A stretch of DNA of 64,000 nucleotides from an uncultured Roseburia sp. (lineage in GTDB: Bacteria > Bacillota > Clostridia > Lachnospirales > Lachnospiraceae). The stretch is taken from assembly GCA_947652855.1 (NCBI GenBank), contig CANTEO010000001.1, positions 62,001 to 126,000 of the forward strand, written 5' to 3'. The translations under genes and the position numbers were made by a program. The notes under the pieces were generated by a model that saw only the letters and a program-made list of their open reading frames with translations, was not told the origin of the DNA and did not search any database. Shown one piece after another: positions 34,704 to 43,140 of this stretch (position 1 is the first letter of the stretch; each line of letters starts with the position of its first letter).

Positions 34704-37700
34704 ATGAAAAAAAGAAAGTATCTGCAAAAAGCGATGTATGTGGCGGTTCTTTTAACGGCAGTCTTGATTTTGTTTCATTGGTATACGTCAGAGAACAGAT
34801 GGCGCATGGTGGAGCGGAATAAAAATTATGCGTCCGATTCCGCGCGTCAGGCGGCGGGCCGGGTGGATGAGGAGTTAAATAACGCGCGGAACCTGATTCG
34901 GGCTTACGCTTATTTTTTGGGTCAGGATCTGGAGCAGCCGAAAATCACCTTGAAAATGCTGGAGGAGATTGAAAAGAACTCTATTTTTGACGCATTGGTG
35001 TTTACAGATAAGAATGGGGTTAATCATAATTCTGACGGCCGGACCTCTGACGCGTCAGGAAAGGATTACTACATAAAAGGAATGCGGGGGGACAGCGGCA
35101 TATCCGCGGTATTTGACTCTGCATTTTATGATGAGACGATGCTGTGCTTTTACACGCCCGTTCGGTTTCACAGGAAAACGATTGGCGTGCTGCGGGGCGC
35201 ATATCTTGCGGAGGAATATTTAAAGGATATGCTTGCCGCGACATATTTTGGGGAGAGGGCCTCGGTGCATCTGTGCATGCCGGACGGAAAGATCCTTGCA
35301 AGTTCAGAGGCCAGGGGAAAAGAAGGGGATCTGGTGGAGGAGCTCTGCGAGGACGGCATCATTGATGATAAGACGGGAGGGATGGTAAGGGAAGTCTTTC
35401 AAAATGGCGGGGAAGGGGCGTTTCTTTGTGATTCCGGAAGCAAAACGGACAATATTTGCGTACGGTACCTTCCAGTCAATCGCTTTGTCCTTGTGCAGAC
35501 GTTTCCCAAAAATGTCACGGAGCGCATGATTTGGGACGAGAACTTTGTCGGAATCCAATTGGAGGTCATGCTGATTGGATTATTTGTCATTTATATGATT
35601 GTGGCGCTGGTCCATGCCGGCAGGGAAAAGAAGCTGCTGGAAAAGGAAAACAGGGAGATGGGGTATATCATAAGCGGCGTCAATACGCTCTTCTCCCGTT
35701 TTACCATGGTGGATTTTCGGACAGAGGAGTATTTCTACCTGGCAGGGACAAAGCCAAAAGACGGCGAGATTGCCGTTACGGGCGTTTACCGGGATTTTAA
35801 GGAGTATTTGTGCAGCATTTTGACGGAAGAGGAGGGCCGAAGGGAATTTGCCGGGCAAATTGAGCGAAGCTCGGTAATAGAGGCTCTGCGGGATCAAAAT
35901 GACCTGCGCTTTGAATGCCATGTCCTGCGTGACGGGAATGCGGAGTGGGAGCATATCAATATTATATGCCTGGAACGTGAGGACGGGCAGGCCAGCAAGG
36001 TGCTGTTTATCCGGCAGAACATTACGGAGGTTAAGGAGAAGGAGCTCCGCATTCAGGCGGAAATGGCCCTTGCGAACCGCAAGGAGAGGCAATATCGGAT
36101 CGCGATCACCTCAAACGCCATTTGCACGTTTGAGTTCAATTTGACGAAGGACTGGATAGCGGGCGACATTGTGCGCGAGGCGGACGGAGAGCGGATTTCC
36201 CTAATGGATCTGGTGGGCCTTACGTATCCATGCAAGGTCTCCGACTGCTTTGAACGCTGGAAGGCATATGTCTTGGAGGAATCCATAGAAGATTACAGCA
36301 ATACGGTCACGACGGATCACCTGAAGCAATGCTATGAGCAGGGGGATGCGGAGGTAAACGTTGATTACTGGGGGATGGGCCTTGACGGCAGGCAGATGTG
36401 CATTAGGCTGACATTCCTCATGACGCAGGACGACGCTACCGGTGACATTATGGTAATGGCAGTGGCAAAGGAGATTACGGAGCAGGTTCAAAAGCAAAGG
36501 GAGCAAAGGCAGGCGCTTGAGGATGCGCTGATGCAGGCGCAGCACGCCAATGTGGCGAAGACGACGTTCCTCTCCAATATGTCGCATGATATCCGCACGC
36601 CAATGAATGCGATTATCGGCTTTACGACGATTGCAGTCAACCATATAGAGAATCGGGATCAGGTAAAGGACTGCCTGCAAAAAGTCCTCTCTTCCAGCAA
36701 CCATCTGCTTAGCCTGATTAACGATATCCTTGACATGAGCCGGATTGAGAGCGGCAAGGTGCAGATTAAAGAGCAGGACTGCAATATTTCCGAGCTGATG
36801 CACAGCCTGGTCAATATCATCCAGCCGCAGATGAAGGCCAAGCAGATGGAGCTGTTCATTGACACGTTTGGGGTTGTCAATGAAGACGTGATCGCAGATC
36901 CGCTGAAGCTGAATCAGGTATTTATCAATTTATTGAGCAATGCCGTGAAGTACACGCCGGCGAAGGGCAGCATTTCGTTTCGGATTATCCAAAAGAAGAC
37001 GTTCCGTCATGGCTATGGGGATTATGTGTTTATTATTAAGGACAATGGCGTTGGCATGACGCCGGAATTCTTAAAGCATATCTTTGAGCCGTTTGAGCGG
37101 GAATCCAGCACAACCCGCAGCGGGATTGAAGGCACGGGGCTTGGGATGTCGATTACGAAGAACATTGTGGAGATGATGAACGGCACGATCTCTGTGGAGA
37201 GCGAGTTAGGGAAGGGCAGCACATTCACGGTAGAGATCAGCCTTAAGCTGCAGGATGTGGAAAAGAACGAGGAGCAGATTAGAGAATTGAATGGCTTGCG
37301 GGCGTTGGTCGTGGACGATGACTTCAATGCCTGCGAGAGCGTGAGCAGGATGCTAAAGCAGATTGGGATGCGCGTGGAGTGGACGACGTCTGGAAGGGAG
37401 GCGGTGTACCGCGCCCGTAAGGCGTATGAAGGAGGGGACTCCTACCATACATACATCATAGATTGGCAAATGCCGGAAATGAGCGGCGTGGAGACGGCGA
37501 GGAAAATTCGCGGGTCGGTAGGGGAGGAGGCCCCGATCGTCATTTTAACGGCATACGACTGGACAGAGATCGAGCGCGAGGCGAAGGAGTCGGGCGTTAC
37601 GGCTTTTTGCGCAAAGCCGCTTTTTATGTCGGACTTAAAATCTGCGCTGCTTGCGGCAAATCATTTAGGCGAGAAGGAAAAAGAGGAAGACGCGTGGCTG

Positions 37701-38090
37701 TTGGATGATTTTAGCGGAAAGCGGGTGCTGCTTGTGGACGACATTGAGCTGAACCGTGAAATTGCGGAAGTGATCTTGACGGAGGCGGGCTTTTTGGTAG
37801 AGTCTGCCCCAGACGGGACGGACGCGGTGGAAATGGTGAGCAAATCGGAGGAGGGCTATTATGACATTATCTTAATGGATGTGCAGATGCCGGTCATGAA
37901 CGGCTATGAGGCCACCCGGACGATCCGCGACTTGCCGAGAAGGGACATTCAGAACCTTCCAATCATTGCCATGACGGCCAATGCAATGGATGAGGATAAA
38001 GAGGCGGCGATTAAAAACGGCATGAACGCCCATGTCGCAAAGCCGCTGGACATTGAGGCGCTGATGGATGCGCTTCGTCAGTTTCTGTAA
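34704..38090 (+). CDS. membrane-bound hybrid histidine kinase with two receiver domains
   Basis: A 1128-aa two-component sensor. One N-terminal membrane helix (about 8-26), an extracellular Cache-like sensor domain (about 30-285), a second helix (about 287-307) and PAS-like regions (about 320-600). The HisKA dimerisation helix has phospho-acceptor His628 in NMSHDIRTPMNA, and the HATPase domain has the N box NLLSNAVKY, KDNGVGM and GTGLGMS. Two receiver domains follow, with Asp920 (IIDWQMPEM) and Asp1059 (LMDVQMPVM). No DNA-binding output domain is fused, so the partner is unknown. The ATG at 34704 with GAGAGG upstream is chosen over the TTG at 34641, which is the -35 element. Confidence 0.93.
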   Translation: MKKRKYLQKAMYVAVLLTAVLILFHWYTSENRWRMVERNKNYASDSARQAAGRVDEELNNARNLIRAYAYFLGQDLEQPKITLKMLEEIEKNSIFDALVFTDKNGVNHNSDGRTSDASGKDYYIKGMRGDSGISAVFDSAFYDETMLCFYTPVRFHRKTIGVLRGAYLAEEYLKDMLAATYFGERASVHLCMPDGKILASSEARGKEGDLVEELCEDGIIDDKTGGMVREVFQNGGEGAFLCDSGSKTDNICVRYLPVNRFVLVQTFPKNVTERMIWDENFVGIQLEVMLIGLFVIYMIVALVHAGREKKLLEKENREMGYIISGVNTLFSRFTMVDFRTEEYFYLAGTKPKDGEIAVTGVYRDFKEYLCSILTEEEGRREFAGQIERSSVIEALRDQNDLRFECHVLRDGNAEWEHINIICLEREDGQASKVLFIRQNITEVKEKELRIQAEMALANRKERQYRIAITSNAICTFEFNLTKDWIAGDIVREADGERISLMDLVGLTYPCKVSDCFERWKAYVLEESIEDYSNTVTTDHLKQCYEQGDAEVNVDYWGMGLDGRQMCIRLTFLMTQDDATGDIMVMAVAKEITEQVQKQREQRQALEDALMQAQHANVAKTTFLSNMSHDIRTPMNAIIGFTTIAVNHIENRDQVKDCLQKVLSSSNHLLSLINDILDMSRIESGKVQIKEQDCNISELMHSLVNIIQPQMKAKQMELFIDTFGVVNEDVIADPLKLNQVFINLLSNAVKYTPAKGSISFRIIQKKTFRHGYGDYVFIIKDNGVGMTPEFLKHIFEPFERESSTTRSGIEGTGLGMSITKNIVEMMNGTISVESELGKGSTFTVEISLKLQDVEKNEEQIRELNGLRALVVDDDFNACESVSRMLKQIGMRVEWTTSGREAVYRARKAYEGGDSYHTYIIDWQMPEMSGVETARKIRGSVGEEAPIVILTAYDWTEIEREAKESGVTAFCAKPLFMSDLKSALLAANHLGEKEKEEDAWLLDDFSGKRVLLVDDIELNREIAEVILTEAGFLVESAPDGTDAVEMVSKSEEGYYDIILMDVQMPVMNGYEATRTIRDLPRRDIQNLPIIAMTANAMDEDKEAAIKNGMNAHVAKPLDIEALMDALRQFL

Positions 38091-38141
38091 CGGCCTAGCC
38101 TTTATCCTGATCATTCAAAAAGAATAGGAGGAACAGTAGAA

Positions 38142-39044
38142 TTGAACGCGATTCAAACGTCTTCCCTTACAAAATATTATGGGAAGTCAAGAGGGGTCAT
38201 CGACCTGGGCTTATCGGTGGAAGAGGGAGATTTCTTTGGGTTCATTGGCCCAAACGGGGCCGGCAAGAGCACGACGATCCGTATGCTGTTAGGGTTGATT
38301 TTCCCGACCGGGGGCCGGGCGGAGATATTTGGCAGGGATGTGACGCGGCAGAAAGAGGAGATCCTTTCGCAGGTTGGATATATGCCGTCAGAGGCGGCGT
38401 TTTATCCGTCCATGAAGGTGAAGGAGGTGATCCGCCTTTCGGCAAGGCTTAGGAAGGCGGACTGTCGGCATGAGGCAAATCGCCTTTGTGAGAGGCTTGG
38501 CCTGGATACCGAAAAGAGGGTGAGCGAGCTGTCGCTTGGCAACCGTAAAAAGGCGTCGATTGTCTGCGCGCTGCAGCATAAGCCTAAGCTTTGCATCTTG
38601 GATGAGCCGACCAGCGGGCTGGATCCATTGATGCAGCGTGAGTTTTTTTCTATTTTGGAGGAGAGGAACCGGGAAGGGGCGACAGTGTTCCTTTCGTCCC
38701 ATGTCCTTTCTGAAGTGCAGCGGCATTGCAGGCACGCGGCAGTCATTCGGGAAGGGCGGCTGCTTGTTTCGGACAGCATAGAAAAGCTTGGGAACACAAA
38801 TGCAAAACGCGTAACGGTCAGAGGGGTGGACGCGCTGCCTGCCTTAGAGCATATCAAGGACGTAAAGAAAACCGGCGACGCCATCCGTTTTCTATATAGC
38901 GGAAAGCCGGACGGCCTGCTGCGTTTTCTGTCGGGCCTTCCGCTTTCTGACGTCAATATCACGGAGCCGGACTTGGAAGAGGTTTTTTTGCATTATTATG
39001 CGCCCCTGCCCGGCTTAAACGATGCGGAAGGGAGGGAGAGGTGA
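38142..39044 (+). CDS. ABC transporter ATP-binding protein
   Basis: A 300-aa ATPase of the drug/peptide-export type (CcmA/YhaQ-like). Walker A is GPNGAGKST, the signature is LSLGNRKKA (an LSxGN variant of LSGGQ), Walker B is LCILDEPTSGLDP and the switch is SSHVLSEV. A C-terminal extension after about residue 215 is typical for ABC-2 partners. The start is TTG at 38142, preceded by AGGAGG (38126-38131); the next residues (NAIQTSSLTKYYGKSRG) are a standard N-terminus, and no suitable ATG is close. Its stop overlaps the permease start by one base (TGATG). Confidence 0.93.
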   Translation: MNAIQTSSLTKYYGKSRGVIDLGLSVEEGDFFGFIGPNGAGKSTTIRMLLGLIFPTGGRAEIFGRDVTRQKEEILSQVGYMPSEAAFYPSMKVKEVIRLSARLRKADCRHEANRLCERLGLDTEKRVSELSLGNRKKASIVCALQHKPKLCILDEPTSGLDPLMQREFFSILEERNREGATVFLSSHVLSEVQRHCRHAAVIREGRLLVSDSIEKLGNTNAKRVTVRGVDALPALEHIKDVKKTGDAIRFLYSGKPDGLLRFLSGLPLSDVNITEPDLEEVFLHYYAPLPGLNDAEGRER

Positions 39045-39829
39045 TGGCGCTGTATGGACATGAGCTTCGCCAAGGGAAGGGCGCGCTGCTGATTTGGACG
39101 GCTGTGATTGCGTGTATGCTTGGCGTTTGCGTGCTGATTTTTCCAGAGATGAAAGGCCAAATGGGAGAAATTGACGGAATGTTTTCCGAAATGGGCGGGT
39201 TTTCCGCTGCATTTGGCATGGACAGGGTGAGCTTTGGTGAATTTATGGGATACTTTAGCGTGGAGTGCGGAAATGTGCTTGGCCTTGGCGGCGCATTTTT
39301 TGCCGCGTTGCTCGGCAGCTTAGCTTTGGCGAAGGAAGAGAAGGAGCATACGGCTGAATTTTTGCTGACGCATCCCATAAGCCGCAGAAGGGCTGTCGTA
39401 CAAAAGCTTGGCGCAGTGTTTACGGAGATCGCCCTGTTTCAAGCGGCCGTCATTTGCGTAGCGGCGGCTGCGACGTCTGTGATTGGCGAGAAGCCGGAGC
39501 TTAAGGAAATGGCTCTTTTGTTCTTGGCTTACTTTTTGCTTCAAATTGAGATCGCTTCCATCTGCTTTGGCATCTCCGCCTTTATCGGAAGGGGCGGCTT
39601 GGGAATTGGCCTTGGGATTGCGGCGCTTTTTTATTTTTTGAATATCATTGCGAATTTGACAGAGCAGATGCAGTTTTTAAAGTATGTGACGCCGTTTGGA
39701 TATGCGGAGGGCGCGGACATTCTTGCGAATGGAGGCATTGACGCGGCATATTTGACTGCGGGCATGGCATTTGCCTTGATTGGGATTGCGGCCGCATTTA
39801 TTCGGTATTGTAAAAAAGACATTGCATAA
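39044..39829 (+). CDS. ABC-2 type transporter permease
   Basis: A 261-aa membrane protein with about six hydrophobic helices (first about 15-34, then near 78-98, 125-145, 155-178, 185-205 and 235-255). It carries the EFLLTHPISRRR cytoplasmic segment common in ABC-2 permeases that pair with CcmA-like ATPases. The start is ATG 39044 directly after a GTG; GGAGGGAGAGG upstream serves as ribosome-binding site. Together with the preceding ATPase it forms a simple exporter whose substrate cannot be predicted. Confidence 0.9.
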   Translation: MALYGHELRQGKGALLIWTAVIACMLGVCVLIFPEMKGQMGEIDGMFSEMGGFSAAFGMDRVSFGEFMGYFSVECGNVLGLGGAFFAALLGSLALAKEEKEHTAEFLLTHPISRRRAVVQKLGAVFTEIALFQAAVICVAAAATSVIGEKPELKEMALLFLAYFLLQIEIASICFGISAFIGRGGLGIGLGIAALFYFLNIIANLTEQMQFLKYVTPFGYAEGADILANGGIDAAYLTAGMAFALIGIAAAFIRYCKKDIA

Positions 39830-39833
39830 AAGA

Positions 39834-39861
39834 AGGAGGCGCAGCGTTTGCTGCGCCTCCC
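39834..39861. terminator. hairpin between convergent genes
   Basis: A perfect 11-bp stem (GGAGGCGCAGC at 39835-39845, GCTGCGCCTCC at 39850-39860) with a 4-base loop. The T-rich flank is on the minus strand (TTCTTTTATG), so it mainly suits the HD-GYP-like gene but can act both ways. Confidence 0.75.
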
Positions 39862-39895
39862 TGCTATGTAAATGGAACGATTGGAAATGCGTGCG

Positions 39896-41086
39896 TTATA
39901 CGTTTGCTGTTTTCCTTGATTCGTATTTTTTCATTTTTTCCTGCATCTGTTTCCGGAAACGGGCCAACGTTCTGGAAAGCTTCTCATCAGAGGAAAATTG
40001 CTTCAACGTCTCTTCATCGACAACAATTCGGTTGTCCATCGTTTTCATAATGTCGGCAATTTGAATTTGAGCCGAGACGGCGGGGTCGCTTAAGTCGTAA
40101 ATCTGATTGTCACGGAAATTCAACACAATCGGAGCGAGGAAATTGGCCGGATTGTCAACCAGCACGATGCCTTTGTCTCCATTCGTAAAGTCAATGCTGC
40201 ATCCAGAAGGCAGCACGCGGATGGAATTGGCAAGCGCTGAGACCGCCATCGGGTTATATAGGTCGGGTGAGTTCCGCAGGCTGCGGATGGCCGACACTTC
40301 GGAAACCGGGGCATGGTGAAGGTTCATCGCAGTCAGGCGGTTAAAGCGGTCCGCAACGACGAGCGCCTTCGCATACTTGGAAATCGGTTTTTCTTTTAAC
40401 GATTCTGCGTTTGGAGCTGACATAAAAGAAAGCGTCTGTTGGATTGTGTTCAATACCTCAGCCGGCAGCATATATTTATTGGTGTCAGGAAAGAGGAGCT
40501 GAAAGCCTTTTTTCCAGCATTCGTTCACGACGTGCTGGTCGTCCGGGGACCAGTCGGCTTTTTCCATGATGTTCCGGGGGACGTAAAGATATCCCAGGTC
40601 GTACAGTAAGGCTGCTGTCACAAGATTGATTTTCTCTTTCTGGCTGAAGCCCATCATGTTTGAGATCATGGCGGAGAGGATGGCGCTGCTGATGGCGTGC
40701 CTGTACACAAAATCCACAGAGCTGCGCAGTGTCTGGATGAAATTCCGCTTTCTGCTCAAAGAGCCGAATTGCTTTAGGATCTCCAGGGTCAGCTCGGGCA
40801 GGCCCTCCGGCTCCTGCTCTTTTTGCAGGCGGTCCATAATGTCTTTGATACGGAACATATAGACGATCTGGAATTGCTCAAATTCAAGATCCTCCTGAGA
40901 AACCGGGGGAAGCGGCTCTGCTGGCTCCAAGATGAAAAGCCCAATCAAACCAAAGTTTTCGATGCTTTTAATGCCTGACATCGTCAGGTAGCTGTTGCGG
41001 TCATATAACATAACCCCCATTTTGTTATAGATCGGCTTCGCTAGGCGCATCCCAGGCCGTAGGTCTTTGCTTTCTACAAATTTCAA
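39896..41086 (-). CDS. degenerate HD-GYP-domain protein
   Basis: About 396 aa. The N-terminus (KFVESKDLRPGMRLAKPIY) is the usual lead of Firmicutes HD-GYP proteins. In the HD-GYP region the metal-binding HD is replaced (LLYDLGYLYVP instead of LHDIGKIGIP), and the HHExxxGxGYP block is missing. VADRFNRLTA and PDLYNPMAVSAL remain. Hydrolysis of cyclic di-GMP is therefore unlikely; a binding or scaffold role is inferred. I place the start at TTG 41086, which gives the family-standard N-terminus and has AAAAGGAG 10 bases upstream. An ATG at 41119 with a weaker AGGTG is the alternative. Confidence 0.75.
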   Translation of the reverse strand: MKFVESKDLRPGMRLAKPIYNKMGVMLYDRNSYLTMSGIKSIENFGLIGLFILEPAEPLPPVSQEDLEFEQFQIVYMFRIKDIMDRLQKEQEPEGLPELTLEILKQFGSLSRKRNFIQTLRSSVDFVYRHAISSAILSAMISNMMGFSQKEKINLVTAALLYDLGYLYVPRNIMEKADWSPDDQHVVNECWKKGFQLLFPDTNKYMLPAEVLNTIQQTLSFMSAPNAESLKEKPISKYAKALVVADRFNRLTAMNLHHAPVSEVSAIRSLRNSPDLYNPMAVSALANSIRVLPSGCSIDFTNGDKGIVLVDNPANFLAPIVLNFRDNQIYDLSDPAVSAQIQIADIMKTMDNRIVVDEETLKQFSSDEKLSRTLARFRKQMQEKMKKYESRKTANV

Positions 41087-41432
41087 TTGCTTCACGCTCC
41101 TTTTGCTTGTATATTGCATATTTTTGCACCTGACAGAACGTTTGCGCTGCATACGCATACAGTAGCTACTGTCCATCCGTCGCGGCGCATTGTCCTGCCC
41201 GGCATTTCGCTGGAGGGAAAAGGCATCGGCGCAAGGCGTCCGGCGTACCGCCAAAGGCGGCTTTCGGCTCGCTTGACGCTAATTTTCTCCCTGCCATAAG
41301 GATTGAACGATAACATACAATATTCTAATCTATCTTACTATAACATATTGAAGAAAATAAAACAATTAGGTATACTGTAGAAAGAAAATTTTTTTGCACA
41401 TTTGCTGTTGAGAGGAATCTTGGAGGGCGCAT
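41087..41432. other. divergent intergenic region
   Basis: About 346 bases between divergent genes. It holds the leader of the HD-GYP-like gene, a perfect 12-bp palindrome CAGTAGCTACTG (41161-41172), a G/C-rich segment with small inverted repeats (about 41215-41285) and the promoter of the wall-hydrolase gene (41348-41376). No gene is supported. Confidence 0.6.
41348..41376 (+). promoter_or_regulatory. sigma-A promoter of the SleB-type hydrolase gene
   Basis: TTGAAG (41348-41353), 17-base spacer, TATACT (41371-41376). The gene starts 57 bases downstream. Confidence 0.7.
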
Positions 41433-42662
41433 ATGAGAAAAAAGAATGTCAAAAAGGCGGCATTTGCGGCGTTGACGCTCCTTTTGCTTTCTTCCTGGGA
41501 CGCGTCGGCGTCTCAGACGGGGGATCAGCTGAAGAATACGGGAAAGAAGATCGACGAGCTTGAGGAGAGGAAAGAGGACGCCGAAGCGAAGGTGGGGAAT
41601 TTAAAGGAGCAGCAAAACGGGCTTGAGGGAGAGCTTGCAGGCTTGAACCGGCAGCTTTCGGAGGTCTCTGGGCAGATCAATGAGCTTGAGGCGCAGATAG
41701 AAGAGAAGAAAGGCCAGATTGAGACGACGGGCGGGGAGCTTTCAGAGGCGAAGGAATCCCTGGCGGCGCAGCGGGAGAGCATGAAGAGGCGCATCCAGTA
41801 TATTTATGAGAATGGAAGCGGGGATTTGGCCTCTATTTTATTGGGCAGCGAGTCTATGGCGGATTTTTTGAACAGGGCGGAATATGTGGAGGAGCTGAAC
41901 CGCTATGACAGGCAGATGTTGGAATGCTTTCAGAATACCTGTAGGCAGATCAAGAAAAAGCAGAAACAATTAAAGCAGGAGCAAAAGGAGCTTGTAGCCA
42001 TGCAGGGGAGCATGGAGCAGAAGAAGGAGGAAGTGAACGGCCTCATTGCAAAGACGCAGACAAGCATTGAGGCGAAGCAAACCGAGATATCCGCTGCTCA
42101 GGAGGCGGTGAGCGGCTATGAGGAGCAGATTGCCAAGATGAAGGCGTATGAGGAAGAGCTGGAGCGCAAAAAAGCGCAGGAGGCGAAGCAGAGGGCGCAG
42201 GAGGCGAAGAGGAAGGCGCAGGAGGCAAAGCAAAAGGAGCAGCAGGCCAGCCAGCCTTCGGGAGCTTCGGGAAGTCAGGCCGGTTCGGGGGACAGCCAAG
42301 GCTCGGGCGGAGGGAGCGTAACGTCAGGCGCCGGGGATTTGGCGATGCTGGCCGCATTGGTGGAGTGCGAGGCTGGCGGCGAAGGCTATGAAGGGCAATG
42401 GGCGGTGGCCAGCGTCGTAATCAACCGCGTCAAAAGCGGCAGCTTTCCCAATACGGTCTCCGGCGTCATTTATCAGGGCGGCCAGTTTTCCCCGGTAGCC
42501 AGCGGGCGGTTTGCGATGGTTTTGGCGCGGGGCGCGGGGAGCAGCTGCACGAAGGCGGCGAGCGCCGCGCTGTCCGGGAATCTTTGGGGGAGCTATCTGT
42601 ATTTTTGCAGGGCAAGCTCCGGCGTAGACGGGACAGTGTTAGGGAATCATGTGTTTTATTGA
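41433..42662 (+). CDS. secreted cell-wall hydrolase: coiled coil plus SleB domain
   Basis: A 409-aa secreted protein. Residues 1 to about 27 are a signal peptide (ending near DASAS). Residues about 30-280 form a long PcsB/CwlO-like coiled coil, including short KAQEAKQR-type repeats, followed by a Ser/Gly-rich linker (about 280-302). The C-terminal domain (about 303-409) matches the SleB/Hydrolase_2 family, with LVECEAGGEGYEGQWAVASV carrying the likely catalytic Glu, VINRVKSGSFPNTV and GNHVFY. SleB-type enzymes cleave peptidoglycan or cortex as lytic transglycosylases. The coiled coil suggests FtsEX-like or membrane regulation, as known for PcsB; this is inference. GGAGGGC lies just upstream of the ATG. 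Confidence 0.9.
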   Translation: MRKKNVKKAAFAALTLLLLSSWDASASQTGDQLKNTGKKIDELEERKEDAEAKVGNLKEQQNGLEGELAGLNRQLSEVSGQINELEAQIEEKKGQIETTGGELSEAKESLAAQRESMKRRIQYIYENGSGDLASILLGSESMADFLNRAEYVEELNRYDRQMLECFQNTCRQIKKKQKQLKQEQKELVAMQGSMEQKKEEVNGLIAKTQTSIEAKQTEISAAQEAVSGYEEQIAKMKAYEEELERKKAQEAKQRAQEAKRKAQEAKQKEQQASQPSGASGSQAGSGDSQGSGGGSVTSGAGDLAMLAALVECEAGGEGYEGQWAVASVVINRVKSGSFPNTVSGVIYQGGQFSPVASGRFAMVLARGAGSSCTKAASAALSGNLWGSYLYFCRASSGVDGTVLGNHVFY

Positions 42663-42691
42663 GATGACAGCAGAAAGAAGCGGTTTGCCAA

Positions 42692-42961
42692 ATGATACAA
42701 AGAAAAGATTTGCTGACCTATCAGTTTTATAAAAAGGAGCGGTTTACAGGGAGCCATTCGGGGATGCGGTATCTGATCCGAAGGGAAGGGGAGGGGGAGC
42801 TGGAAGAGTTTGCCGTCTATGTTTGGCCGGGGCCGTATGGGTTTGACGCGGCCGCAGACGAAGAGAAGGTCAGGAGGGCGTTTCCGTTTGCGGAGGCGTC
42901 TTTAGAGGGGATTGCGGAATACTTAAACCAGGCGTATGAAAAAAGAGATTGGCGCCCTTAG
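42692..42961 (+). CDS. small conserved protein of unknown function
   Basis: An 89-aa soluble protein 29 bases after the wall-hydrolase gene. It contains YQFYKKERFTGSHSGMRYLI and AVYVWPGPYGFDAA, a pattern I associate with a small clostridial family sometimes mislabelled as GNAT acetyltransferase; no acetyl-CoA-binding motif is visible. The ribosome-binding site is weak. Its conserved aromatic residues suggest a folded domain; function unknown. Confidence 0.6.
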   Translation: MIQRKDLLTYQFYKKERFTGSHSGMRYLIRREGEGELEEFAVYVWPGPYGFDAAADEEKVRRAFPFAEASLEGIAEYLNQAYEKRDWRP

Positions 42962-43056
42962 GGCGGATTGCTTTTTCGTGCTGCCGCGCCGTCCGGCATT
43001 TTGATGCTGTGTGGCTTTTGTTTTGACCTTATCAAATTACAAAGTCGAGAAGGGAG

Positions 43057-43086
43057 TTGACGGCAGGGCTTCTTATTTAGTATAAT
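43057..43086 (+). promoter_or_regulatory. sigma-A promoter of the FIST/chemoreceptor pair
   Basis: TTGACG (43057-43062), 18-base spacer, TATAAT (43081-43086), close to consensus. TTACAA-type repeats surround the expected start point. Confidence 0.85.
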
Positions 43087-43094
43087 TTAGGCAG

Positions 43095-43120
43095 TTGTAA
43101 CAAATTACAAAATATTACAA
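43095..43120 (+). promoter_or_regulatory. TTGTAA/TTACAA repeat operator candidate
   Basis: TTGTAA (43095-43100) and TTACAA (43105-43110) form a perfect inverted repeat with a 4-base centre at the predicted transcription start. Another TTACAA lies at 43115-43120, and one more at 43037-43042, upstream of the -35. Confidence 0.5.
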
Positions 43121-43140
43121 TTTATGGAGGCAGAGGCAGT

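Noticed and set aside
39896..41254. Full-length 452-aa start for the HD-GYP-like protein
   Set aside because: The first 45-56 residues are basic, low in family similarity, and cover the palindrome and leader region; starts at 41086 or 41119 have better support.
41087..41300. Possible cyclic di-GMP riboswitch in the leader of the HD-GYP-like gene
   Set aside because: Small inverted repeats are present, but I could not match the conserved GEMM-I or GEMM-II core sequences.
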